Source of the DNA: Xenoacremonium recifei
Taxonomy: Eukaryota > Ascomycota > Sordariomycetes > Hypocreales > Nectriaceae
Length of the DNA: 64,000 nt
Assembly (NCBI GenBank): GCA_012184525.1
Contig: WOFQ01000065.1
Span: forward strand, 122,039 to 186,038
Reading direction: 5' to 3'
Shown here: positions 1-10,441 of the stretch, piece by piece
How the letters are laid out: every line of letters begins with the position of its first letter
Numbering within the stretch: the stretch's first letter is position 1
The notes under the pieces: model-generated
Database searches by the model: none
The model's input: the letters and a program-made list of their open reading frames with translations, nothing else
What the model was told of the DNA's origin: nothing
Made by a program: the position numbers and the translations under genes

Positions 1-804
1 GACAGCTTGATAGCACGGCAGAAAACGCATCATCACATCGCCATCACCCGTGGCGCCGCAACCGCCTACGTCGGCATCCACGTATGAGCCACTGCCCACG
101 ATGGGACCGTCGCCGACGCGGCCAGGGATCTTGTGCGTGGCGCCGTTGGTCGTAGTTCCCGCAGCCATGGGATAGCCCGAAGCAGGAAGAGCGATGAGTG
201 AGAGAGTGTCGTGGGAGGCTTGCGTGCGGTAGGAGTGGCCGCGACTGTCGGGATTGGGGACGTAGGGGCCGCAGGATGATGAGGCAGGCGGAAACACCGA
301 GAGGCGGTAGTTGGGCTGGCACCCAGACTCTTTCCAGGAGTTGCATTGCGCCAAAGAAGCTGCAGTTGTGAGATTCTCAGCAGTGAAGCCGTTCTGGAGG
401 GCAAACTCCGTAGCCAGGTCGCCAGCCAGCATCGTGTGCGTAGTATGCTCCATCACGTGTCTGGCCACGCCTATCGCGTTGCGCACCCTCCGTAGGCCTG
501 CGACAGCTCCAGCTTTCATCGTCGCTCCGTCCATGATCATGGCATCCAACGTAGTCTCGCAGGCCTCGTCAGGCGAACCGCCATAGCCCACGCTGCCGTC
601 GCATTGATTCCGCTCGCATGTGGCGCACCCAATCTCGACGGCATCGAGGCCTGAGGCGTCAGGATTTTGCAGCGCTCGGAAGGCGGCATCGGTAGCGGCT
701 GTGAAAGGGCCACCCCAGGTATTGATGACCATGGGAAGGCCTGGGGAGGAGGAGGCGAGGCCCTGTGCGGAGAGCAAGAGGAGGAGGAAGGTGAGGGAGG
801 CCAT
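1..804 (-). CDS. Glycosylasparaginase (N4-(beta-N-acetylglucosaminyl)-L-asparaginase), 3' end cut by window
   Basis: This is a single open frame of 268 codons running off the left edge. The start was chosen at 804 because it opens a clear signal peptide (hydrophobic residues 4-13, cleavage near residue 18-20). The family is an Ntn hydrolase that cleaves the GlcNAc-Asn bond of N-glycopeptides, normally in the lysosome or vacuole or secreted, and is autoprocessed in front of a Thr. That Thr appears to be Thr200 in the motif SHDTLSL. Downstream are the family blocks AAGTTTNG, GRVGDGPIVGSGSYVD and ATGDGDVMMRFLP. N-terminal blocks such as NTWGGPFTAATDAAF and DAVEIGCATCE also fit. About 80-100 residues of the beta subunit should lie outside the window. 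I see no intron. The family call is firm; the exact substrate is inferred. Confidence 0.93.
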   Translation of the reverse strand, partial: MASLTFLLLLLSAQGLASSSPGLPMVINTWGGPFTAATDAAFRALQNPDASGLDAVEIGCATCERNQCDGSVGYGGSPDEACETTLDAMIMDGATMKAGAVAGLRRVRNAIGVARHVMEHTTHTMLAGDLATEFALQNGFTAENLTTAASLAQCNSWKESGCQPNYRLSVFPPASSSCGPYVPNPDSRGHSYRTQASHDTLSLIALPASGYPMAAGTTTNGATHKIPGRVGDGPIVGSGSYVDADVGGCGATGDGDVMMRFLPCYQAV

Positions 805-1300
805 TGTTGGGGCGATGGCGAGGGAATCCCGGCTCGCTTACTAGTCCATCGCTTGAGGGAAAGAAGTAAGAACCTCTCCCGTAGAAAGTGTAGGAGTTAT
901 CGGGGGCTAGTTCTATGAGATATAGGACTTGAGACCAAAGGTGAAGATGAGTTTCGGATTGACTCCAATCCAGGTGTGACTGCAGGTTCATTGAAATTGT
1001 CACGTGAACTCACTCACCAGCCAGACCATTTCATTCTCATCGACGTGACACAACCGTTCACGCTTCACCTATGAAAATGAAATAAGATTCCATGAGATAA
1101 TGTTTTCAATTTTACTGAGAAAAAAATGGGATTCTCGACCTTTATGCATTTAAGTGGCATTGCGCAAGAAAGGACGACTCCAATGAGCCAAGACTAAGAA
1201 GCTGATCAGCATTCGACTATCTATCCATCCCGACCGCCAACACCCCTTTTACCAGCAGCCCAACCCAGATTTATCCAAGCCCGAACCCCCCTCATTTATC
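805..1300. other. Intergenic, tandem promoter/terminator region
   Basis: This gap of about 500 bases lies between two minus-strand genes. It should hold the 5' UTR and promoter of the glycosylasparaginase gene and the 3' end of the dehydrogenase gene. A perfect palindrome TCACGTGA (1000-1007) contains an E-box core. No further gene is supported. Confidence 0.5.
1000..1007. promoter_or_regulatory. TCACGTGA palindrome (E-box core)
   Basis: This is a perfect 8-bp palindrome with the CACGTG core bound by bHLH factors such as Pho4/Cbf1-type proteins in fungi. It lies about 195 bases upstream of the glycosylasparaginase start. A site this short can occur by chance, so function is only a suggestion. 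Confidence 0.3.
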
Positions 1301-2529
1301 TCAATATCCTTCTTTGCGATTTACCTTATTCACCAGCCTGCCTCCCTCACTTAAGCGCCCCAGGTTCATCCTCATAATCTCCGACACACGATCATAATAT
1401 GCCTCCGACAAACCACTAATATGCGGCGATACAAACACATTCTTCGCACTCCACAGCGGATGGCCTTCTGGCAGCGGCTCCGGGTCCGTAACATCCAAGG
1501 CCGCTCCGCGAATGAGGCCCTTATCCAGCGCCTCGATTAGATCATCAGTATTCACGACTGGCCCGCGCGCAATGTTCGACAAGAATGTTCCTTTCTTTGA
1601 CAGGACTTCAAACTCCTCCTTGGAAATGAGATGCCGCGTCTTTTCCGTCAGTGGCGTGGCCACGACGAGCAGGTCCAGTTCTGCACCGATGAACGCGTGG
1701 ATGTCCTCCTTCTCACCGCCCGAGAACCACTTGCTTGGGAACGCGCCTTCGGGATCACCCGTACCGGGCGGCGAGTAGCCGTCATCGCGACGCGATTCGG
1801 GCGTTGAGCGCGGGTGCAATGTGTACGCGTAGACTTCCATACCCATGGCTGTGGCGACTCGGGCGAGTTGGCGGCCGATGCTGCCGTAGCCCATGATGCC
1901 ACTGAGGGGCTGTTAGTGAGGTTGAGTGTAGAGTAGATGGGGAGAGACTTGCACTCGCTTGCCGTAGGCATCCTGGGTCGTTCCTAGAGAGCGGCTCCAT
2001 TTACCCTGCTTTTGGAGGTCGAGATAGTCATATACTATTGAGTGTCAGGGCTGTCCTTTCCAATAACGAATAAGGGGAAATCACTGTTGTGTTGGAAGTT
2101 GAGGAATGTGGTTATCACCCACTCAGAGATCTGCGGTCTGGAGGTCATCAATAACTCAGATCATTGACAACTAAGCAGCGAAACTCACCCATGCACACCA
2201 TTCGCCGTACAGATAGGAACATTTCCCGCCTTGAACAGCGGCTTGTCAAAGATTTGGTTTGCCCCCGCACTTGTTAGCTGAACATATTGCAGCTGCGGCG
2301 CCTGCTCAGGCGTCGGGAAGAACGTCGATGTCAGCAGAACCGTCACATCTTTAAACTCGTCTATCGGGAAGTCATCGCCGATAGGAGTTCCCCAGGGAAG
2401 CTTGTAAGACAAGATCTGGGTGCCAGGGAACTGAGCCTGCACTGAAGCGATGTAGGCGGGGGAGGGCGTGAAGGGAGCCACCACGAAGATTTTGAAGGCC
2501 TTGGGGCCCGAGGTCCTGAGGAGCGTCAT
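1301..2529 (-). CDS. D-isomer-specific 2-hydroxyacid dehydrogenase
   Basis: Exons, read on the minus strand: 2529-2189, 2137-2085, 2034-1953, 1901-1301, giving 358 residues. The enzyme family reduces 2-oxoacids or oxidises D-2-hydroxyacids with NAD(P). The Rossmann motif MGYGSIGRQ opens the last exon. The catalytic triad is visible: Arg in SNIARGPVVN, Glu in DPEPLPEG and His in VSPHISGLS. The conserved NGVHGPQISEWV spans intron 1. Intron 3 is best read as a GC-AG intron (donor GCAAGT after exon end 1953), because only this gives KRVGIMGYGSIG. A GT-AG alternative (donor after 1955, earlier AG) also stays in frame but yields a less family-like RPLSGIMGYG. A fungal insertion rich in charged residues follows the Rossmann motif. 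The precise substrate (glyoxylate, hydroxypyruvate or another) cannot be told. Confidence 0.88.
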
Positions 2530-4278
2530 TTCAAGCCGAGAGCGTGAAGCTTTGACAAAGCACAGCTTTCAGACAAACCGTCTCATTAAAGAGAGAGCGG
2601 GGAAATAGTTTGTGTTGGACTTCAAGTCCGCTGAAGTCCGACTTGAGGCTTATCGCGATGACAAATCCGACGGTCTCGGGTCGACGCCGATACTGATTGT
2701 CGTCAAGGTGGAGAAGTCTGACATCTAGGACTAACAAGGCCGATCTAGGAGCGGTAATGTAGCGATTGGTTTGGGCTGCTATCTATGAACAGTTGGGGGA
2801 AGAAAACAAGCTAAAGATGTATCCTCGGTGGTTGTTTATTGGATGGGATGTGTCGGGAATAACGGTAGCGGCATCTTGTCAATCATGACGTGCGATATCG
2901 CCATTGTGTAGGTAGGGCTGGACCTCATAAGTTGCTGTGCAAGTATTCATCCATAATAGAATGCAAATAAGGATCTCAAATGATCTCGAAGAATCCGGTT
3001 TGAAAGCGTCAAGTTCTACTCATCCCTCTCTCACGTTGATTTATATGTCATCATTGTTCTCAATTAACTGGCTTATTCGATAAACGACTATTTGGCGAGA
3101 TTTGCGAAGGGAAAGCGTCTATTTTGCCTACTGGCTTATTAGCTAAGAACATGTGTGCTCTTATGAACCTCACTTATTGAGCATTCATACTATAATTCCT
3201 CATTCGTTCTATTGTGGTGGAACAGTCATACCATAGCTCACTGTGCCACAATGGACGTGATACAGCTTCATCATCTTCAAAATGTATCATGATCTACCTA
3301 GCACGTTGCCTCTGTCTCAAAAATATTTAATCTCAGTCAAAACCTGTTCACAATATACTCGCTTCCTAGTTGGGTTTCCGTCGTTTCCTTCTGCACGATG
3401 GTCAATTTGTCCTCGAGACTAAAATGGGAAATTCCCTAAAAAGGACTGAGTGAGAATGTCGGTTAATGTTACGGTAGCAATTGCGGAATGCTAGGCTAAT
3501 CCCGGTCGTCGATCGGATCTCCGATTGAAGTTGTACGGATAAGCTTGGGATGTCCATCTCGGTGGAAATCTCTCCGGAATGGAGGCCTCAGTCAAGCAAT
3601 CCCCGACGGAATCTTCAAAACCAACTGCCTCAGATCCCTTCGAAACTCATCTGCAATGACGTTCGGTTCGGTTCGAGGCCGAGGCTTTTCTGTCTCATAG
3701 TTGTTGTTCCAAGCGGGTTGCATCTCCGCCGAGCTGTCAAAATGACATGTGCAGGGAGGGGACTCAGTGCGGAAATAAATCCATGGTGGATGCCTTCAGG
3801 TGTAATTACAGAGCGTCAGCCACCATCGCCAGCGAACCGTTGGACGCCACAGGGTCTTCGGGTCTGTTTAGTGGCCTCTTGGCAGTGAAATGCCAAGGGG
3901 CTTTGGCGTAGGCTCTCAGCAGGCGTTTTGGCTCTTTGTGAGAAGCTGTCACAGAAGCCGAGGCCTGCAACCTCACCAAGCCGCAATCGTCGTGAGCTCA
4001 GCCACCTTTGGCTCCTGCTCATCTTATGAGGCTTTCTTAGGGAAAGCAGCTGCATCAACCACCGGCGTTCTCACCACCTCCTATTCCCCGACTTCTTCAA
4101 CGCCGGTCAGCCTTCAGCTTCAGCCGCAGGAGATTAGGCACGGCTTCAAATATGGCCACAGTCCTCCAGGGAGACTTTTGCAGACATTGCGTCACTTTCA
4201 CGTAGAGGCCCTTTATTTATTATCGCAGCACTCGAAACTGCATCATCAACTGAGGCCATACTCGAACCACCTCACCAG
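2530..4278. other. Long intergenic region between divergent genes
   Basis: About 1.7 kb separates the dehydrogenase (minus) from the ankyrin gene (plus). The part near 2750-3400 is AT-rich with runs of TAA/TTA. The part near 3550-4270 is more GC-rich and has uninterrupted frames, but they have no recognisable domain, signal peptide or splice structure. I treat them as promoter and 5' UTR sequence. Confidence 0.45.
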
Positions 4279-5646
4279 ATGTCAGACATCACCGATCTCC
4301 CCACGTACACCGTCGAGGATCATGATAGCTTCGACGACAAGATCGCTCGCACGCCGGGCCTGGAGCTGCCCATCACGGCTGCGCCCATGAATCAATTCGG
4401 TCGCGTGACAGCAGTTGACATGTCGAACATGACCCCCGAGGAGCGCTCAAACTATCTACAAGTTGCGCAAGTCGCAAACGAGATTGTCGCAACCTTCTTC
4501 AGAGCCATCGATAGCGGCTGGAACGACATTGTCTCCTCCTTCATCGCCAAGGGTTACGTCTCGCCAGATGCTATCAGCAACTCTGGCGAGACTCCTTTGC
4601 TAGCTGCTGTCCGCGTCAACCGCCTACCCATGATCAGCACACTCATATCCCTGGGTGCCACCGTTGACGGGTATGGAACCATCGCGGACGATAAGAAAAT
4701 AGGATATGACCATGCGGCGTATCCAGAGCGAACACCCTTGCAATATGCTGCGTCAAAGGGCAACCTGGCGATGGTGAAGGCTCTGATGGAGGATTACGGC
4801 GCCGACGACGCCCTCATCGCCCCTGATGGTGCAATGGCTCTACGGCTGGCTGCATCTAAGGGTCATCGCGATGTCGTTCAGTATCTGCCAGTCCGACGCG
4901 GCGGCGCCTGGAAACGATGGAAGACTGCACATGCGGTCGAGGTCCAACGCATCAAGGGAGCCTTGAAGGGCATCGGCAGATTTGTCAGGTTCTTCGTCTG
5001 GGTGCTTCCAAAAGCGCTGCTCTATGATCTTCCGAAGCACACGGGCAAGTGGGTGATCAAGAACCACAGTCGAATTCGCCGCTGGTGTGTGCGACAGGTT
5101 GTCAACTTGCCTCAGACCATCAAGCGTGTTGGCAAGAAGACGTGGAAGGTCATCAAGGAGATCCCGCAAGCTACGAAGGAGCTCTTCCTGTCATTGGGCC
5201 GAATGATCAAGAAGATTCCCGCGGCAATTAAGGCCGTGCTTGCCTGGGTCGGTAACGGACTGAAGAAGGCGGGAGCAGCTGTTGCAAACGTTGTCAGGAA
5301 GTTTTTCTCGCTCATTCACACCTTTTTCATGGCCGTTGTCACTTTCTTCCGACAGATTACGATCAATGACGTCTGGAACGGCTTCTGCTATCTCCTTGAA
5401 GCAGTCTTCGTGGAGCTGCCCAAGACGATCTGGTCGTACCTCAAGACGTTCGGAGACATGGCGTATGACGTTCTCGTCAAGACGTTCAAGATTTTCGGAG
5501 GCTGCGTCTTTTACCTCTTCTACGGCTTGTTTGTTCTCATCAGGTACATCCCCAAACAGATCTGGAAGATCCTCACGGCAATCGGGCGATCCTTGGCGCG
5601 CGGGTACTCGGAAGTGATGGCGTACCTGAATCCCAAGAGGATTTAG
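4279..5646 (+). CDS. Ankyrin-repeat protein with cationic amphipathic/membrane-active-looking C-terminal half
   Basis: This intronless ORF encodes 455 residues. Residues ~100-210 carry about three ankyrin-type units: SGETPLLAAVRVNRLPMIS, ERTPLQYAASKGNLAMVKAL and a degenerate ALRLAASKGHRDVVQYL. From ~212 onward the protein changes character. It becomes a chain of short Lys/Arg-rich amphipathic segments of a repeating kind (RVGKKTWKVIKEIPQ, GRMIKKIPAAIKAVLAWVG, NGLKKAGAAVANVVRKFF). Two strongly hydrophobic stretches follow near residues 325-345 and 400-425 (CVFYLFYGLFVLIRYI). I do not recognise a named family for the second half. It could associate with membranes peripherally or insert as hairpins. 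Ankyrin units usually bind protein partners. The function is unknown, but the ORF itself is well supported. Confidence 0.8.
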   Translation: MSDITDLPTYTVEDHDSFDDKIARTPGLELPITAAPMNQFGRVTAVDMSNMTPEERSNYLQVAQVANEIVATFFRAIDSGWNDIVSSFIAKGYVSPDAISNSGETPLLAAVRVNRLPMISTLISLGATVDGYGTIADDKKIGYDHAAYPERTPLQYAASKGNLAMVKALMEDYGADDALIAPDGAMALRLAASKGHRDVVQYLPVRRGGAWKRWKTAHAVEVQRIKGALKGIGRFVRFFVWVLPKALLYDLPKHTGKWVIKNHSRIRRWCVRQVVNLPQTIKRVGKKTWKVIKEIPQATKELFLSLGRMIKKIPAAIKAVLAWVGNGLKKAGAAVANVVRKFFSLIHTFFMAVVTFFRQITINDVWNGFCYLLEAVFVELPKTIWSYLKTFGDMAYDVLVKTFKIFGGCVFYLFYGLFVLIRYIPKQIWKILTAIGRSLARGYSEVMAYLNPKRI

Positions 5647-7087
5647 ATGACCACCTGCCGCAAGGAGTATGGGACGGGATGGGATCAGGCGTTTGTTGGT
5701 CAAGCGAGTCCTTGGGATATGAGCGTGTGACTAGAATTTGACAATCATGAGCACTTCATTCGTGATATATCCTTTAATCTGTCCCAAGCACTCTCCCACG
5801 TCACGATGTTCACAAACGCCTTCAACGTCACTCAACGCACTTGCACACCGCACATCCGGGCTTTCTCGCGTCTGGGGACATGGACCTAAGACTTTTGACT
5901 GCTTGAGCGGCAAGGCTTGGCTCCCACCCAGCTGAGAGACACCGTTCGGGCCCGCCGTGTCAGATTCTGGAACTATTGGATCCCCAGCGGCTGTCCGGAA
6001 AGTTCGGCGTCCATCACGATTGGACACTGAAGGTTTTACGCCTATTCTTAAGGTTGTTTTGTTGGCTGGCCCCTTGGAGTCCAGCAGCGGCGCGACACTA
6101 GCGAGAAATCTCCGCTGGGCTGGGCTAAGGATTCGAGCCCCTGGCCAACCAACCAACGCTGCAGTCTCTAGGGCTTCGTATTCAAGCAATGAAGCCATCT
6201 TAGTGCCTGGAGGCAGCCGCAGAGTGGCGCCGCCACTGTCATGTCAGTTAACGCTCAGGCGTCGGCTGCTGCTGATGGTGTCTGCCGATGATTGATCGGG
6301 CGAGACCTTGAAGTTGTATCCGATGATCCGACATGAAGTTGTGCGTGAGAGGAGCAGTGAATCCGCCGGGAGGACGATGGATTTGTGGATGTTGCATTTA
6401 AGACTTGAATAACCGTCTTAAGTCTGAGACAAGTCTCGTAAAGCACCATCTGTCTTGATCAGACACATTGGCAAGACACATCCCGCCCATCGTGTCTTTC
6501 GGTCGTCTTGTTCCGTCTCTTGTCTCTTGATCTGCCCGGCAGCCGCTTTCCGAGCGCCCAGTCCACCCAAGTTCAGCCCCGGACCCAGACAGAATCACGT
6601 TGTTGGCTCAAGCCTCAGCAAGCCTCCAGCTTTTCCAATACCGATACGGTAAGGTGTGGCCAGCTGTTGGGAAAGATGTTTATTTTGTTATCCTCGTCCC
6701 GAGTTAAGCACCGGACCTAAGCCAGGGGCCGGCCCACGCGAAGCGCATTAGCTGCAGTTGCCACCAACAGGATCGCTGCCTTTCGCGCTCCTTTCAGCTG
6801 GCACAAAAGCTCCTTGGTGGCCATGCAAGGTCCCGGTAGAAATCGATAGTTTGTGCATAAGATTGGAGTCTGGAACAGAGAAATGAGCCAGCCTTACAGA
6901 CGATCTGTCCGTGTGTGTGTGTTGGTTGTTCACTTTGGGGAGGTGGTTGGTTAATGTCATGAGCCCAAAATCACCGTATCTGCCTAACAGGCGGCGCACG
7001 AGGAATTTTCCTCTTTCTCCTCGGGTTTGCTCTGTGAGTTGATACAAGCTTCTTTCTGGGTTTGTGGGAGTGGTCACCCGTTGCAAG
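5647..7087. other. Intergenic region
   Basis: About 1.4 kb without a supportable gene. Frames open here on both strands but lack domains and start context. A GGATTCGAGCC string near 6131 resembles a tRNA B box, but no cloverleaf can be folded around it. The last ~300 bases, with a GT-rich run near 6907-6925, should be the promoter of the following secreted-protein gene. Confidence 0.45.
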
Positions 7088-9803
7088 ATGGTTCGCCGTC
7101 TGATCCTCTCGCTCATCGCAACACTGCTCTTCAGTTCTCTGGGGTTTGCTTCAAAATGTTCGCCCGGGCATCCCGGTTGGTGTAAGTGAGAAGAATTCGC
7201 ATGGTAGAATTCCTAAAAGTCTAATGACATGCCAAGGTCTCAACGACAAGTGGAAGCATGACCCTTTGCTCCAGTTGATGGAAAATCCCAAGCTCAATCC
7301 TTATGCCAACTGGGTTTGCAAGCGACTTCTCCAGCCTACAGTGACTGAGCCTGGAGCAACCACGACGTGAGAGAACGCAATATGAGTGGCAAGTCTAGTC
7401 AACTAACAAACAAACAGTGAGACGATTGGCGGGAATAAGTTCACTTCCAAGACCACCACGACCACCACCACAACGTCGACTCTTGGCAATCATGCCCACA
7501 CCACCATAACAATAACCGACGCCGATGTCACGAGGACTCATAGCGTAGCAACTTCAACCGTCACCGAGTTCTCTTCGACAACAGATACGGTCACGGTTGT
7601 TTCGGGCTTCGGATGGAACTCTACCATTGGCTGTGCTACTGTGTACAAGGTCGTGGCCACTAGCACCCTTACGCTGCCCAAATCGACGAGGACTCACGAG
7701 ACCACGAAGACGCACTACTTAGTAGCAACAACTACCAAGGCTATCACATGGGGACGGACCACTACGACCCTGACTGAATACACTGGCACGGAGACATTGT
7801 ATTCGAAGACAGAGGTGGATTGGGACTATGAGACTAAGTCAAGTCTCTTGGTTGTCACGACTGGCACTGATACGAACTGCGTGACTACCGGGACCAAGAC
7901 GATTCAACTCACCAGCCAAACAGGCGTAGTTCCGACGGTCAAGGTTATTCACGTCACCAAGGTCGTGGAAGAGACGCATACCCGATATTCCCATACCATT
8001 TTCCTGACGCCCTTCTGGACAACCAAGACGATCGACACATACGACACGACAGAGACAGATTACATTACAACCATCACAAGGACCAATTATCAGACAGTGG
8101 GAACAGACACTAAGACCGTAGTCGGGAGCACCGAAACAGACGATATCACGTCGTATACTACGATCGACCGGACCACGACGGATTATGTTTGTGAGTATGC
8201 CCGCCATGTCATTTTGCCCCATTAGCTGACCTTCATAGCGACCGTCACTACCACGGATGTCTCGACGGACATCTATAGCACCGAGACGACTGTTATTCCG
8301 TCGTGGGACTTGTACCGCCGTGCAATTGAGCCATCACCCTTCGCTCGCCGTCACCTTGCTGAGCATCGAAGGCGTAAGGATGACTGGATTCAGGAGTATG
8401 GCCGGAGCCACGTCTCAAAAGCGTGCTCCTGTATTGTCACTTTTCCTCTGCCGACACACACAATTTATGAGCCAACTGAGACTGTTTGCACAACGCTCAC
8501 GCCGACGGCAATGACAACGACTACTCAGACGGAAACAGACGTCAAGTACACGCGACCAACAGACACTATCATCCATCATACCAGCAGCACCACCACCGTT
8601 ACAGTTGCGTATGTGACAACGAAGACCATCCACCGGACTGTGACTTCAACTTCCACTGTTGACTCGACGTCGTTCCGCTATATGACTAGAACCACGACCA
8701 GTCGCGTCACCAAAACTGTCACCAAGACACCCATTATAGATACCACTATCACGCAGACAGTTCTCAACACAGAGGAGAAGACGGCCACGGAAAAGATTCG
8801 TAAAACCATCACCGAGACGGAGAAGGAAGAGGCCACCCAGTACCAAGAGCTAGATATCACCAAATCCTCGGACATCCACGATTATCGCACCACCGATGTG
8901 GCGGCTGAGCGAACGATCGATGTCGAGGCTACCTTGACCACGGTTATAGATGTCGACTCAACGCAGACGATTCTCTCAACAGAGACCGACTACTCAACTA
9001 AGGATATCACCACAGATGAAACGCTGACAAGGACGATCCCCCAAGTCGATACAGTCTACAACCACCTCACCAAGACGATCACCGTTTTCACCGATGCAAG
9101 CACTACAATCAACGTGCACGCTACCCAGACAGTGGATGTAATCACCACCTCAACCATACTCACCCTCATCACTGTCAAGCACAACATCACTTCCACTCTG
9201 ACCTCCACCGTCAACATCAAAACAACCCTCTCCACCGTCGCCACCGTCACGCAAACGTGCGGCCTGCCCATCCACAACGGCGGCTTCGAAGACGGTGAAA
9301 CAGATTGGTTTCTTGGCCCGTACAACCAACTCGGCGGCTACATCGACCAACCCGGCCAATACGGCACATCACAGAACCTGTTGCGGTCCAACAACCTACA
9401 TGACAACAAGCTCTTTGAGTTCTACCAGGATATGGTTGGCTGCCCAAACACGCAATTCACGTGCCGCTACTGGTTCATTTGGGACAAGTACTATGAAGTA
9501 CCGTACGACAAGGCGGGAGACGTGTATGTGCCGTACATCCACGTGTATCTGAACGATAACCCGTACTTTGTGAGCGGGCGGTGGCCGACAAATCCGAATG
9601 AGGTCGGGTATTGGGATTCCGGCAGCTTTGACTTTGTGAGCTCGATGGATGGGCACGATAGGGTATGGTTTGACATTGCTAGTCCGCAGCCGAAGCAGGA
9701 TGAGACGTACGTCTTCGGGAGTGGAAACAAAAAGGTGACTTATCAGGTTCCTGGAGGGACGAATAATGTTGCGATCGATAACATCCAGTGCTGGCCGTCG
9801 TAA
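7088..9803 (+). CDS. Large secreted Thr-rich protein with C-terminal lectin/CBM-like domain
   Basis: Exons 7088-7181, 7237-7366, 7418-8190, 8239-9803 encode 853 residues. The start at 7088 gives a signal peptide (MVRRLILSLIATLLFSS, cleavage near the FAS site). A short Cys/Trp-containing head follows (KCSPGHPGWCLNDKW). Residues ~75-670 are a very Thr-rich stalk of alternating Thr and hydrophobic or charged residues, with recurrent units of the type TVT-x-T and DTTETDYITT. The stalk is interrupted near residue 340 by a basic patch. The last ~180 residues form a globular domain that begins CGLPIHNGGFEDGETDW and ends NNVAIDNIQCWPS. This is the NGGFE...DNI(Q) pattern of galactose-binding-like/CBM folds common at the ends of fungal surface proteins. 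No GPI-type hydrophobic tail is seen. The protein is probably heavily O-mannosylated and wall-associated or shed; the ligand is unknown. Confidence 0.85.
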
Positions 9804-10441
9804 GTAGGCATATATCTGTTATAGATGGGCCTTAGCTCGGGCGTGAGAAGATAATGGTAGATAAGTAAGAGGGACTCAGGAGACAATGCACATCACTTGC
9901 AATCGTGCTGGTGCTTAATATCCGGTTTCATGGGCAATGGCGACAGACCATGGAATAGGAGCTCAAGCGAGCAAACATCCCATATGCACGGAGAAATATA
10001 TTCCGCCAAGTCCCAGCATTAGACTGCGACTAGCCGAGGAATTATTCCGTTTAACAGGAGATCACGCCTCCTGAAATACCGTTTCATGCGGTGAAACAAA
10101 CGAGAGCGCGCGTTACTTGTTAGAGTATTAGGCGATTTGATGCCCTTCTTGGGTGACATCTGCGGTGATACTCTTGGCGGTGGTGACATTGTGGTGGTTT
10201 TTACTGATGAGAATCTGATGTTCGTGATAATTACACGGGGACGAAGTCGAAGATATAAGGACGGAGACATCACCAAAATCCGAGAACACAAGTTTGTTGT
10301 CGCTTAAACGCGGAAATGTATTTATACACCTTTACAGGCGGTTCTTATTTTTACATGAAGACTCATATGTACAGCAGAATATCAACCATTCCTCCTCACT
10401 CAGATGGCAATCCAAGCTCATCCGTCCACTGCCGGGCGTGC
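9804..10441. other. Intergenic region between convergent genes
   Basis: The 640 bases hold the 3' ends of the Thr-rich secreted protein (plus) and the AA9 gene (minus). A minus-strand frame of about 90 codons at 10019-10291 has no domain or start support. Nothing else is seen. Confidence 0.5.

Noticed and set aside
5191..5703. 170-codon minus-strand frame over the ankyrin gene tail
   Set aside because: It is antisense to a well-supported coding region and is an artefact of codon bias.
6131..6145. B-box-like GGATTCGAGCC suggesting a tRNA
   Set aside because: No acceptor, D or anticodon stem can be folded at the right distances.
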